Of a DNA stretch of 64,000 nt, positions 23,021-32,035 are shown in pieces. The notes beneath the pieces are model-generated. The model was not told the DNA's origin. It made no database searches and saw only the letters and a list, made by a program, of their open reading frames with translations. The stretch is from the NCBI GenBank assembly GCA_017623115.1, contig JAGAPT010000021.1, positions 62,001 to 126,000 on the forward strand, read 5' to 3'. Position numbers and translations under genes: made by a program. The DNA comes from Alistipes sp. GTDB lineage: Bacteria; Bacteroidota; Bacteroidia; Bacteroidales; Rikenellaceae. Position 1 is the stretch's first letter. Each line of letters starts with the position of its first letter.

Positions 23021-24145
23021 ATGAGAAAGAGTGTGATTTTCCTCATGCTGGCAACGCTGTTTGCAGCATGTACCAAGGACCGCACCGAGGATGTGGCCTT
23101 GACGGATGGTACGAAGATTTATGCTACCATCGCTGATATGGAGGGAGCCGATGGTCGTGTGCAACTCAACGACAAAAAACAGACCGTTTGGAATGCTGGA
23201 GACCAGATTTATGTACATCATCAAACAGAAGGTCTATTGACCTATCAATTTGATGGAAAGGATGGTGACCGTTCCGGTAGTTTTACGTATGTTGCAACCG
23301 ACGCCTACGATTTTAGTACGTTATTCCCTGCGAATAATAAGTATTATGCTTTTTATGCGCCCGAATCATTATGTGGGTGGGTGCGGTTTACTGATGGGGC
23401 TCCTGCTGTAGGTGCGTTTATTGCTCAAAAGGTTCAGTACGAGCCGGATAGCTATGCCATTGGTGCGAATTTGATGATTGCCGAGAGTAGTGTTCCAGAC
23501 CAATTTACCTTTGAAAATGCATTGGGATATTTGCGCCTTAGCCTTAAGGGTACCAAAAAGGTAAAACAAGTTTTTGTGCAAGGTAATTCCAATGAATACA
23601 TGTGCGGTGATTATGTTGTAGATCTTACGAATATTGATCGTCAACTGTGGTACGGTCAAATGGTAGGAGTAGGATATTATCAAGTGATTGATTGTGGCGA
23701 GGCCGGTGTTCAACTGAGCCAAACCCCAACAGACTTCTATTATGTATTGCCTCCGATGTCGTTTAATGCCGGTATTTCTATACAAGTAGATTTCACAGAT
23801 GGAACATCTTATGTAAAGAGTACCAACAAGGTGATTCCTATTGCGCGCAATACGATTCAGCCGATGGCGGTACTCGATGTCAATGCCCAAGAGGAGGACC
23901 CCGTGCAATTTATCTTCATCTACCACACCGGTTCAGTGGTCTCTGCTCCTTATCTCGAAGGAGTCGGCCTTGATGGTATTATCATGTGGGGCGATGGTAA
24001 CACCTCGCTGCTCAACGAGGTTACGAGTTACAGCTATCAGGATGATGAACAAATGCATACGGTGGCTGTCGAATCTGTAAATGCTACATCGATGTCGCTG
24101 AAAGACTTCACGGGTATTACGAAGATTGATTTGTCGAACTTTTAA
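23021..24145 (+). CDS. Fimbrillin-like surface lipoprotein
   Basis: The 374-residue protein begins with a lipoprotein-type signal (MRKSVIFLMLATLFAAC, near-canonical lipobox, Cys17), so it should be exported and lipid-anchored. The body reads like Bacteroidales fimbrillin/Mfa-type proteins: a VWNAGDQIYV segment, a FSTLFPANNKYYAFYAP strand region, then TFENALGYLRLSLKG. The last 80 residues contain an IIMWGDGN turn and end IDLSNF, as if a separate small beta domain. Base composition is visibly more AT-rich than the flanking genes, consistent with fast evolution or transfer. It is sandwiched between the small ORF (2-base gap) and the C10 peptidase (12-base gap), so a joint function, such as an adhesin, a substrate or an inhibitor of the protease, is plausible. 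Confidence 0.65.
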   Translation: MRKSVIFLMLATLFAACTKDRTEDVALTDGTKIYATIADMEGADGRVQLNDKKQTVWNAGDQIYVHHQTEGLLTYQFDGKDGDRSGSFTYVATDAYDFSTLFPANNKYYAFYAPESLCGWVRFTDGAPAVGAFIAQKVQYEPDSYAIGANLMIAESSVPDQFTFENALGYLRLSLKGTKKVKQVFVQGNSNEYMCGDYVVDLTNIDRQLWYGQMVGVGYYQVIDCGEAGVQLSQTPTDFYYVLPPMSFNAGISIQVDFTDGTSYVKSTNKVIPIARNTIQPMAVLDVNAQEEDPVQFIFIYHTGSVVSAPYLEGVGLDGIIMWGDGNTSLLNEVTSYSYQDDEQMHTVAVESVNATSMSLKDFTGITKIDLSNF

Positions 24146-24157
24146 TCGGAACGGAAG

Positions 24158-25924
24158 ATGAAAAAGATACTTTGCTCAATAGTTAGCCTGCTGATGGTAT
24201 GGGGGCTTATGGCTGCCCCGATTGGCGAACAGCAGGCACGTAAGATTGCCGCCGATTTCTTTGCTGCAGGCGGTCGTTCGATGTCGGGACTGAGCTTGGT
24301 CTATGCCGGTGATGCACTGCCTGCTCAGGGAGGTCGTTCGACAGCCTCGATGAACTCCGAGAATCCCATGTTCTACATCTACAACCGTGGCACGACGGGC
24401 TTTGCCATCGTGGCCGGTGACGATGTGATGTCGGAATCGATTCTTGCCTATTCGCAGGAGCGAGCCTTCGATGTGAACAACATGGCTCCCGCCACCCGTG
24501 CCATCATCGATGCCTGGGGAAAGCAGGTGGAGGCAGCGCGCAACGGCAATGCACAAGCACGTCAGGTGGCCTATGCTGCCGGTGACGAGAAGCTCTACAC
24601 CACTGCGCTGTGGAACCAGTTTGAGCCCTTCAACAACGAGGCTCCGGTCTATGATGGGATGCGTTCGGTGACGGGGTGTGTGGCGACAGCCATGTCGATT
24701 ATTGCCTACTACCACAAATGGCCCGAAAAGGGTGTGGGTACCACTCCGGCATACAACTATCAGGATTACAACGACGGAACAGTTCGCTCGATTCCGGCCA
24801 ATACACTTGGTCGTACCTATGACTACGCCAATATGTTGAGCGATTACAACCATGGTTGGACGACAGCGCAGGGTGATGCCGTGGCGGCTCTGATGAAGGA
24901 TATGGGTACGTCGGTCCAAATGGCATATAACCCGGCTGAATGGACAGGTTCGGGTGCTGCAAGTAGTGATGTGCCGGCGGCTTTGGCGACCTATTTCAGC
25001 TATTCGAAAAGAGCCTTGTTTATCAATCAAGGAGGTAACTCGGCTGTGGAATGGCAAACGATGGTGCGCGAGAATATAAAAACTTATGGCCCTACTTTCT
25101 TCTCGGGACGAAGTGGTACGGGCGGGCATGCCTTTGTGCTCGATGGCTACAATGCCGAGGGTTACTTCCGCATCAACTATGGTTGGGGTGGCTCCGGCTA
25201 TGGTTTTTACTACCTGCCCAATATTGAGTATTACGCCAATCAGGGGGCTATCTTCTACCTTGAACCCGACCGTACCGGAACCTCGACCTATCAGGATTAT
25301 TTGACGTTGATTACGTTGTATAGCAATAATCAGCCCTTTTTTACAGGCCTGAAAACAACTGCTACTGAGTTTAAGGTTGGCGAGGAATTCCAACTGATGG
25401 TAGGTGGATATCAAAACACCGGAGCAACGACATTTGATGGTGAGATTCAGTTGGCTGTTTGCGATAAGCAAGGTAATATCAAGCAATCTATTTTGAACGA
25501 ATCGTGCCAAATGTCGGTTGGAGAGTTTGATTATTACAAGTCTTATGTTTACTACACACCTACTGCATTGGCTGAGGGTGACCGCATGCGTGTGCTTTAT
25601 AAAGGTCAATACTCGGATGGTCAGTGGCAATGGGCTCAATCCTCCGACGCAACGGCTGTAAGCGAGATTATTCTCAAGGCAAGTCCTGAGGAGGTGGCTG
25701 AAGCACTGGATATGACCTACTCGAAGTCGCAGCAAACCATTTCGTTCAGCGCAATGAACATGCCGTTGCAGATTACGATCACCGATAGCCAGGCAGCAAC
25801 GGTTGATTCGCAATCCGTGGCGATGATGGCAGAGGCTACATTCGATGTTTCGGGCTTCGAGGGTGAGTATACCTTCTCGATTGCTTCGGGTGGTGAGCCG
25901 TATCAGCTGGTACTGCAATTCTAA
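24158..25924 (+). CDS. Secreted C10-family (streptopain-like) cysteine peptidase
   Basis: The 588-residue protein has a signal peptide (MKKILCSIVSLLMVWGLMAA), an N-terminal inhibitory propeptide like that of SpeB (GEQQARKIAADFFA; FAIVAGDDVM), and the papain-like catalytic core with nucleophile Cys174 (VTGCVATAMS) and His324 (GTGGHAFVLDGYN), followed by the INYGWGGSGYGFYYL strand. Relatives include interpain, Bfp proteases of Bacteroides fragilis and streptopain. The 200-residue extension after the core is beta-rich and ends in a domain without a clear sorting signal. It is the last gene of the three-gene operon and is followed by a terminator. Target proteins are unknown. Confidence 0.92.
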   Translation: MKKILCSIVSLLMVWGLMAAPIGEQQARKIAADFFAAGGRSMSGLSLVYAGDALPAQGGRSTASMNSENPMFYIYNRGTTGFAIVAGDDVMSESILAYSQERAFDVNNMAPATRAIIDAWGKQVEAARNGNAQARQVAYAAGDEKLYTTALWNQFEPFNNEAPVYDGMRSVTGCVATAMSIIAYYHKWPEKGVGTTPAYNYQDYNDGTVRSIPANTLGRTYDYANMLSDYNHGWTTAQGDAVAALMKDMGTSVQMAYNPAEWTGSGAASSDVPAALATYFSYSKRALFINQGGNSAVEWQTMVRENIKTYGPTFFSGRSGTGGHAFVLDGYNAEGYFRINYGWGGSGYGFYYLPNIEYYANQGAIFYLEPDRTGTSTYQDYLTLITLYSNNQPFFTGLKTTATEFKVGEEFQLMVGGYQNTGATTFDGEIQLAVCDKQGNIKQSILNESCQMSVGEFDYYKSYVYYTPTALAEGDRMRVLYKGQYSDGQWQWAQSSDATAVSEIILKASPEEVAEALDMTYSKSQQTISFSAMNMPLQITITDSQAATVDSQSVAMMAEATFDVSGFEGEYTFSIASGGEPYQLVLQF

Positions 25925-25942
25925 CCGATACACACCATGTAT

Positions 25943-25981
25943 GGGGTTGTTTTTCCGCAGGGATAAACAGCCCCTTTTTTT
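25943..25981 (+). terminator. Terminator after the C10 peptidase
   Basis: Stem GGGGTTGTTT / AAACAGCCCC (one G-T pair) followed by seven T residues. Confidence 0.75.
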
Positions 25982-26029
25982 GTATGGATAGGAGTTGCTT
26001 AAAAATTTGCAAATCTGCAGTTTTTGCGT

Positions 26030-26037
26030 TATCTTCG
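26030..26037 (+). promoter_or_regulatory. Promoter -7 box (TATCTTCG, one mismatch) for galK
   Basis: It differs from TAnnTTTG at one base. A TTTG 20 bases upstream provides a good -33 element, and the galK ATG follows after 29 bases. Confidence 0.5.
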
Positions 26038-26066
26038 TAGAAACAAACCCAATCAACAAGACAATT

Positions 26067-27209
26067 ATGAAAGATATGCAGGCACAAGTAAGCCGACTTT
26101 TCGAGGAGCGTTATGGCGAAGGCGCTACGCTCTATGCCTCGCCCGGACGCATCAACCTCATTGGCGAACATACCGACTACAACGGAGGCTTCGTCTTCCC
26201 GGGAGCCGTGGATAAGGGAATCGTGGCAGCGATTCGTCCTACCCGGGCCGAGCAATGCCGTGTCTATGCCCTCGATATGCAGGAGGAGGCTACGTTTGGC
26301 CTCTCGGAGGAGCAGAAACCGCAAGCCTCGTGGGCTCATTACATCTTTGGTGTCTGCCGTGAGGTGCAGAAACGCGGTGGGCAGATAGGTTGCTTCGATG
26401 CCGTCTTTGCCGGTAACGTACCCCTCGGTGCGGGTATGTCGTCGTCGGCAGCCCTGGAGTCGACCTTTGCCTTTGCGCTGAACGACCTGTATGGTTGCGG
26501 GCTGGATAAATTTGAGTTGGCGCGTGTGGGTCAATCGACCGAGCATAACTACTGTGGCGTGAAATGTGGCATCATGGACCAATTTGCCTCGGTCTTTGGC
26601 AAGCAGGGGTGTCTGATGCGCCTCGACTGCCGCTCGATGGAGTTCGCCTACTTCCCCTTTAACCCTGCGGCACACGGCTATCGCCTGTTGCTGGTCAACT
26701 CGCGCGTGAAGCATCAACTGACCGGCTCGCCCTACAATGACCGTCGCCTCTCGTGCGAACGGGCAGCCAAAGCTCTTGGACAGGAGTTCCTGCGTGGGGC
26801 TACGATGGCCGACCTCGATGGCGTGCGTGAGCAAATCTCCGAGGAGGATTACAAACGTGCCCGCTATATCATTGGCGAGGAGCGTCGTGTGCTCGATGTT
26901 TGCGAAGCCTTGGAGCGCGATGATTACGAAACGGTCGGTCAGCGTATGTACGAGACGCATTGGGGCATGTCGCACGATTATGAGGTGTCGTGTGAGGAGC
27001 TGGATTTCCTGGTGGAGGTGGCCGAGGCGTGTGGCGTGACAGGCTCCCGCATCATGGGTGGAGGTTTCGGCGGTTGCACGATTAACCTCGTGAAGGAGGA
27101 TCGCTACGACTCCTTTGTTGCCAAGGTTCAAACGGAGTTTGAGGCGCGCTATGGCATCCAGCCGCTGGTCTACGATGTGGTTATCTCGGATGGCGCACGT
27201 AAACTATAA
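26067..27209 (+). CDS. galK: Galactokinase
   Basis: GalK phosphorylates galactose at C1, the entry to the Leloir pathway. The 380-residue GHMP kinase has all signatures: PGRINLIGEHTDYNGGF (sugar binding), VPLGAGMSSSAALES (ATP loop), CGIMDQFASVFG with the catalytic Asp, and GSRIMGGGFGGC near the end. The ATG at 26067 follows a clear leader; upstream in-frame starts lie within the promoter. The arabinofuranosidase gene starts 24 bases after the stop with no terminator between, so galactose phosphorylation and side-chain removal are probably expressed together. This links the kinase to the nearby galactan-type glycosidases rather than to a gal operon. Confidence 0.93.
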   Translation: MKDMQAQVSRLFEERYGEGATLYASPGRINLIGEHTDYNGGFVFPGAVDKGIVAAIRPTRAEQCRVYALDMQEEATFGLSEEQKPQASWAHYIFGVCREVQKRGGQIGCFDAVFAGNVPLGAGMSSSAALESTFAFALNDLYGCGLDKFELARVGQSTEHNYCGVKCGIMDQFASVFGKQGCLMRLDCRSMEFAYFPFNPAAHGYRLLLVNSRVKHQLTGSPYNDRRLSCERAAKALGQEFLRGATMADLDGVREQISEEDYKRARYIIGEERRVLDVCEALERDDYETVGQRMYETHWGMSHDYEVSCEELDFLVEVAEACGVTGSRIMGGGFGGCTINLVKEDRYDSFVAKVQTEFEARYGIQPLVYDVVISDGARKL

Positions 27210-27233
27210 GCATCACCAATAAACACAAATATC

Positions 27234-28769
27234 ATGAAACGAGTCCTGCTAACCCTCTCGGTGGCACTCTGCTCGGTGAGCGCATGGGCGCAACCGACGC
27301 TCGTGCGCGTACACGATGCGGCCACCAATCAGCCAACGATTTCAAAGGAGATTTACGGACACTTCTCCGAACATCTCGGCACCTGCATCTATGGTGGTTT
27401 GTGGGTTGGCGAAGCGTCTTCGATACCCAATGTGGAGGGCTATCGTACCGATGTCCTTGAGGCGTTGAAAGCCCTCGAAATTCCCGTTTTGCGCTGGCCC
27501 GGAGGCTGCTTTGCCGATGAGTATCATTGGCGTGACGGCATTGGCCCACGGAGCGAACGCCCCGTGATGGTCAATTCGAATTGGGGTGGGACGGTCGAGG
27601 ATAACTCGTTTGGAACACACGAATTTTTGAATTTGTGCGAAAAGTTGGGTTGTGAGCCTTACATCAGTGGAAATGTCGGTTCGGGTTCGGTCGAGGAGAT
27701 GGCCAAGTGGGTGGAATATATGACTGCCGAAAATGGCCCGATGGCTGAACTGCGCAAGCAGAACGGACGTGAAAAGCCGTGGAAAGTGAAGTATATCGGT
27801 GTGGGCAACGAGAGCTGGGGCTGTGGCGGTTCGATGCGTCCCGAATACTATGCCGACCTCTATCGTCGCTATGCAACCTATTGCCGCGAGTTCAATGGCA
27901 ATCGCCTTTACAAGGTTGCCAGCGGTGCTTCGGATTACGACTATAATTGGACGGAGGTGATGATGAAGCAGATTGGCCGTCGCATGCACGGTCTGTCGTT
28001 GCACTACTACACGATTCGTAATTGGAGCGATAAAGGGTCTGCCACCGAGTTCGATGCTGCCGAATATTATCGCACGTTGGGTAAGGCTCTTGAGATTGAG
28101 CCGGTCTTGCAACGCCACATCGCTTTGATGGATAGTTATGATCCCGAGCAGCGCATCGGTCTGTTGGTCGATGAGTGGGGTACATGGTTTGACGAAGAGC
28201 CGGGCACCATCCGAGGTCATCTCTATCAGCAGAATACGTTGCGTGATGCGATGGTGGCTGCACTGACCTTTCATGTGTTCCACCGCTATGCCGATCGTGT
28301 TCGGATGGCAAATATTGCGCAGATTGCCAATGTGCTGCAGTCGGTGGTGCTGACACGAGGCGAGGAGATGGTACTGACACCTACCTACCATGCCTTCTAC
28401 CTTTACAAGCCGCACATGGGGGCGACGCGTGTGCCGTTGGACTATACCACGACGGAGCGTGAGGTGAGCAAAACACGTCGTGTGCCGGCGTTGAGTGCTA
28501 CGGCCTCACGTGCAACGGATGGCTCACTCAACATTTCGCTGGTGAATCCCGATTTGGAGCAGGAGCAACGCCTTGTGTTGCAGTTTGATGCCCTGCAAGC
28601 GCGGGAGGTTCAGGGAGCCTTGTTGACGGCTGATAAGATTACCGACTATAACGACTTCGGTCGTGAAAATAAGGTCGGCCTTGTACCCTTCAAGGGGGCA
28701 AAGGTTACGGCAAAGGGGGTTGAGGTCACGTTGCCGGCCAAATCGATTGTCACCTTGTCGATTCGATAG
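27234..28769 (+). CDS. GH51 alpha-L-arabinofuranosidase, secreted
   Basis: GH51 enzymes remove terminal alpha-L-arabinofuranose from arabinan, arabinoxylan or arabinogalactan with retention. The 511-residue protein has a signal peptide (cleavage near WAQ20) and both catalytic glutamates in family context: acid/base Glu193 in [11 protein letters not shown] and nucleophile Glu314 in LVDEWGTW. Early motifs [11 protein letters not shown] and [16 protein letters not shown] are family hallmarks, and the C-terminal beta domain is present. The signal peptide implies a periplasmic place, where it would trim imported oligosaccharides. It follows galK and is closed by a strong terminator. Confidence 0.93.
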   Translation: MKRVLLTLSVALCSVSAWAQPTLVRVHDAATNQPTISKEIYGHFSEHLGTCIYGGLWVGEASSIPNVEGYRTDVLEALKALEIPVLRWPGGCFADEYHWRDGIGPRSERPVMVNSNWGGTVEDNSFGTHEFLNLCEKLGCEPYISGNVGSGSVEEMAKWVEYMTAENGPMAELRKQNGREKPWKVKYIGVGNESWGCGGSMRPEYYADLYRRYATYCREFNGNRLYKVASGASDYDYNWTEVMMKQIGRRMHGLSLHYYTIRNWSDKGSATEFDAAEYYRTLGKALEIEPVLQRHIALMDSYDPEQRIGLLVDEWGTWFDEEPGTIRGHLYQQNTLRDAMVAALTFHVFHRYADRVRMANIAQIANVLQSVVLTRGEEMVLTPTYHAFYLYKPHMGATRVPLDYTTTEREVSKTRRVPALSATASRATDGSLNISLVNPDLEQEQRLVLQFDALQAREVQGALLTADKITDYNDFGRENKVGLVPFKGAKVTAKGVEVTLPAKSIVTLSIR

Positions 28770-28780
28770 GGTAGCAAACG

Positions 28781-28827
28781 AAACAAGCAGCGAGCCTGTC
28801 TCATCAGACAGGCTCGCTGCTTGTTTT
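28781..28827. terminator. Strong bidirectional terminator between GH51 and GNAT genes
   Basis: A perfect long stem (arms from AAACAAGCAGCGAGCCTGTCT and its complement, loop CATC) followed by T residues. The convergent genes end on each side. Confidence 0.95.
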
Positions 28828-29345
28828 TAGAGAATCTTCTGCATCGACCACTCTCCCTCCCAGCCATCGGGACGATGTAGCCAATCGCGTTTGAGTCCCA
28901 TGGTCTCGAATCCGCAGGTGTTGAAGAGCGAAAGGCTTGCCAGGTTGCTCTCGGCGACGTTGCACCACAACTGGTGTAACCCCAGGATGTGACGGCCGTA
29001 ATTGCAGAGCACCTGAATCGCATCGCGGGCATATCCTCGTCTGCGATCCTCCTCCTCGGCAATCAGGATGCCAATGCCTGCACGGGCATTCAGGGGGTCA
29101 AACCCAAATAAATCGACGGCTCCGACGGCTCGGCCCTGCTTGGTTTCGATGATGAAGCGTTGCTGGCCGGTTTGGGTGATGTCGAACTGCTGTTCATCCA
29201 GGAAACGGCGCAGGGTATGGCGTGAGAAGGGCACAAGTGTCCCACTGACCTGCCACACCGTCGCATCGTTCTCCCATCGATACATCAGGTCGATATCCTC
29301 GGGCTCGATGGCACGTAGGCGGATATATTCCCCCTCCATGTACAT
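28827..29345 (-). CDS. GNAT acetyltransferase, RimJ/RimL/SpeG-like
   Basis: The 172-residue protein begins MYMEGEYIRLRAIEPEDIDLMYRWEND, the usual entry of the RimL/SpeG branch, and carries the acetyl-CoA loop RRRGYARDAI and the late NVAESNLASLSLFNTCGFE segment. Substrates in this branch are protein N-termini, polyamines or other amines; none can be chosen here. Its ATG overlaps the stop of the upstream ROK gene by one base (TAATG), so it depends on translation of that gene. A second ATG two codons later is an alternative start. Its coupling to a sugar-responsive regulator is unexplained. Confidence 0.85.
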   Translation of the reverse strand: MYMEGEYIRLRAIEPEDIDLMYRWENDATVWQVSGTLVPFSRHTLRRFLDEQQFDITQTGQQRFIIETKQGRAVGAVDLFGFDPLNARAGIGILIAEEEDRRRGYARDAIQVLCNYGRHILGLHQLWCNVAESNLASLSLFNTCGFETMGLKRDWLHRPDGWEGEWSMQKIL

Positions 29346-30574
29346 TACAGACCGATTACCTTGTTGCGGATGAGCATTGCTACGCCCCATGCACCGGCAT
29401 TCTCGGACATCTTCGAGATGCGGAACTTCGTATCCTTGTAGACCAGGTTGAGCGAATATTTGTTCGTGGCCGATTTCAAGGGCAGCATGACATAGTCGCC
29501 GGCTGCCGCCAGATTACCACCCACGATAACCGTCTCGGGATTGAAGGTATTGATGAGGAAGGCAACGGCCTTGCCGACCTTCTCGCCCGCCTCCTCGATG
29601 AGCTCGATGGAGAGGTTGTCATCGTTCTTTGCCGCCGCGATGATGTCGTCGATGTGGATGCTCTTCTGGCGGGCATACTGCTCACGCAGAATCGTGTTGA
29701 CACCCTTTTCGATTTCACGACTCATCTTCTCCTCGATGGCCATACCCGAGACCTCGGTCTCCAGACACCCCTTCTTACCACACGAGCAGATGATTTCGTT
29801 GTCGAAGAAGGGAATGTGACCGAACTCACCGGCAAAACCGCTCTTGCCATAGTAGAGTTTGCCATCCATGACAATGCCGATGGCCACACCACGACCCAGG
29901 TGCAGGTAGAGCACGTTACTTTCGTTCTTCGACTTGCCGCAAGTATACTCGGCATAGCAACGAGCACGCGTGTCGTTCTCGATGAGCACATGGATGCCGA
30001 TACGCTCCTCCAGGATGTGGCGCAACGAGTGCTCCGAGGAGGTAAAGTATTTGTAACTGCGACCCGTATCGGGATTTACACGACCCACCATGCAGACACC
30101 CAGTCCGAGAATCTTATCACGATCTACGCCACACGAGGCGATGAACTGCTCGATGCTGGTACAGATGCGCTCGAAGCATTGCGGACGATCCTGCAACTCG
30201 AAGTCGGCATCGGTCTGCTCGACGATGATGTTGTTTTGCAGGTCGGTAATCACGAATCGCATGTTGTCACGACCAACATAGACACCGGCAAAATAGATGG
30301 CCGAATTGGCCAGGCCGAAGATGTTCGGACGACGACCACCCGGGGTCTCCACCTTTCCCAGGTCGGTGACGATATTCTCCTCAACTAACTCCTGCACCAG
30401 TTTGGTGATGGTCGGCACGCTGATATGCAACTCTTTGGTCAGCTCCGAGAGGGTACACTCGCCATTGACGGCCATGTGCGCAATGATGTTGCGCTTGATG
30501 ATGCTGTTTTTATGCGATACACCTTTTAATGTTTCGTCTTCGTGTTTGACGAAAAATTCGGTAAGCGATGTCAT
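29345..30574 (-). CDS. ROK-family transcriptional regulator with intact kinase-type fold
   Basis: The 409-residue protein joins a winged helix-turn-helix (about 25-75, CTLSELTKELHISVPTITKL) to a ROK domain. The ROK zinc site is complete (GEFGH with His253; CSCGKKGC with Cys263, Cys265 and Cys270), and so is the sugar-site IENDTRA motif (Asp201). NagC- and Mlc-like proteins of this design repress sugar genes and respond to a sugar or sugar phosphate. Retention of the END motif leaves sugar kinase activity possible. It lies between the GH51 and GH43 genes, making it the best candidate local regulator of the carbohydrate region. Confidence 0.9.
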   Translation of the reverse strand: MTSLTEFFVKHEDETLKGVSHKNSIIKRNIIAHMAVNGECTLSELTKELHISVPTITKLVQELVEENIVTDLGKVETPGGRRPNIFGLANSAIYFAGVYVGRDNMRFVITDLQNNIIVEQTDADFELQDRPQCFERICTSIEQFIASCGVDRDKILGLGVCMVGRVNPDTGRSYKYFTSSEHSLRHILEERIGIHVLIENDTRARCYAEYTCGKSKNESNVLYLHLGRGVAIGIVMDGKLYYGKSGFAGEFGHIPFFDNEIICSCGKKGCLETEVSGMAIEEKMSREIEKGVNTILREQYARQKSIHIDDIIAAAKNDDNLSIELIEEAGEKVGKAVAFLINTFNPETVIVGGNLAAAGDYVMLPLKSATNKYSLNLVYKDTKFRISKMSENAGAWGVAMLIRNKVIGL

Positions 30575-30604
30575 ATTTTTGAATGAATTGTTTAACTAAC
30601 CACG

Positions 30605-30612
30605 CAAATATA
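30605..30612 (-). promoter_or_regulatory. -7 box (TATATTTG) for the ROK-GNAT operon
   Basis: A perfect TAnnTTTG match on the minus strand, 30 bases before the ROK gene's ATG. Confidence 0.55.
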
Positions 30613-30686
30613 TAAACTATCTGTGAAAATTACAAAAAAATTTAAAAAACATTCGACGAATATGGTCGCTTTTTCCATCTCAAACG

Positions 30687-30726
30687 AAAAGAGTGTCCGG
30701 CAGGCTTGCCGAACACTCCTTTTTTT
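30687..30726 (-). terminator. Terminator after the GH43 gene
   Basis: A GAGTGT...ACACTC hairpin with one internal mismatch lies just past the GH43 stop, flanked by A/T runs on both sides. Confidence 0.75.
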
Positions 30727-30736
30727 CAGCATCGGA

Positions 30737-31873
30737 TTACTCGAAAATCGACAAGTCCCACTTCTCGCGCCAGCGCAGAATGAAGCGGTTATCCTCAAAC
30801 TCGATGGGCAACCAGATGTAGCGGCCGTCGATCGCATTTTCGGGACGCCAGCGGTCACCCATATAAATAAAGGCGTTCTTCTTGCCGGCCACGGGCAGGA
30901 TATAGGTGCTTTGCGAGCGATAGGTGGTTTCGCTCTCGGCATCGACACACGGATTGCCCAACTCGGTCCACGGACCCCAGATGGAGGGGGCTACGGCCGA
31001 ACGAGCAGCATTGGGACGCCAGCCCGTGCAACCCGAGGCCATGAAGTAGTAGAGGCCGTCCTTCTTGAAGATGGCCGGGGCCTCCATGCGACGACCTACA
31101 AAGGCACGCACATATTTACCGCTGAAATCGAGGTAGTCATCGGTCAGCTCGTTGATGTGGATCACGCTGTTCGACTCCGACGAGCAGATGTGGTAGCCGC
31201 GGCCATCGTCATCGACGTAGAGGGTCATATCGCGTGAATGCTGTCCCTTCTCGAAGTCGCGCCCCAGGGTATTTACCGAGTCGGGGTGCTCGTAGACGTT
31301 GGGTACATCGGCCATATACTTCGGCTTGACGGGCTGCTTGTGCACGGGCAATACGTCTACCGGCCACATTTTCGGCGTAGCACGCGTAGCACGGATGAAG
31401 GTGTAGGGGCCTGTGACGCGGTCAGCCTGGGCAATACCCACCATGGCACCGCCATAGCCGGCACCTTTGGGCTCGAGGTGGAACCACATGACAAATTTCC
31501 TGGTCTTCTTGTTGTAGATGACCTTCGGACGCTCCAGGATGCACTCACGCACGATGGGCGACGAGGGGTCGTCACTCACACGCAGGGCGATACCCTCATC
31601 CTTCCAATTATAGAGGTCGCGCGACGAATAGCAATGCACGCCGACATGCGCCTTGTTGCCGGCACGTCCTTCGGTTTTGTGCTCGCCAAACCAGTAGTAG
31701 GTGTTTTTGTAGAGCAGGATACCGCCTCCGTGGGCATTGATGTGTACCCCGTTGTTGTCTTTCCACAATTCGCCCGGATGGAACGAGTCGTAGGATTGTG
31801 CTGTTGCAGTGCCAATGCCGAATAACAGGCTACAAACCAGCAGGTGCATCATGCGTTTCATGGTTTTGTTCAT
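30737..31873 (-). CDS. GH43-family glycosidase, probably exo-beta-1,3-galactosidase type
   Basis: The 378-residue protein has a signal peptide (MKRMMHLLVCSLLFGIGTATAQ) and a five-bladed beta-propeller pattern with GH43 acidic positions: an early Asp/Asn/Ala-rich entry (INAHGGGILLYKNTYYWFG), the central RDMTLYVDDDGRGYHI strand and RRMEAPAIFKKDGLYYFMAS with the probable acid Glu. The entry and RD-LYVDDDG pattern resemble the galactan 1,3-beta-galactosidase branch (GH43_24 and neighbours) that trims arabinogalactan backbones. The subfamily is by eye only. ATGs at 31873 and 31861 are both possible starts. Divergent from the GH88 gene, it probably shares its regulation. Confidence 0.75.
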   Translation of the reverse strand: MNKTMKRMMHLLVCSLLFGIGTATAQSYDSFHPGELWKDNNGVHINAHGGGILLYKNTYYWFGEHKTEGRAGNKAHVGVHCYSSRDLYNWKDEGIALRVSDDPSSPIVRECILERPKVIYNKKTRKFVMWFHLEPKGAGYGGAMVGIAQADRVTGPYTFIRATRATPKMWPVDVLPVHKQPVKPKYMADVPNVYEHPDSVNTLGRDFEKGQHSRDMTLYVDDDGRGYHICSSESNSVIHINELTDDYLDFSGKYVRAFVGRRMEAPAIFKKDGLYYFMASGCTGWRPNAARSAVAPSIWGPWTELGNPCVDAESETTYRSQSTYILPVAGKKNAFIYMGDRWRPENAIDGRYIWLPIEFEDNRFILRWREKWDLSIFE

Positions 31874-32035
31874 TTTTAGGTTTTTTTTGTAATTTTCTTC
31901 ATGTTTATATACGAATTACCTGCAAAATATACTCAATCGTTATTTCAAAAAAAAATGATGCGGGGCATGAGTAAGCAAAGGGTATCAGCCGTAATATATA
32001 TAAAGAGGTGAGAAAACCATAAAAAAGAAACTGAT

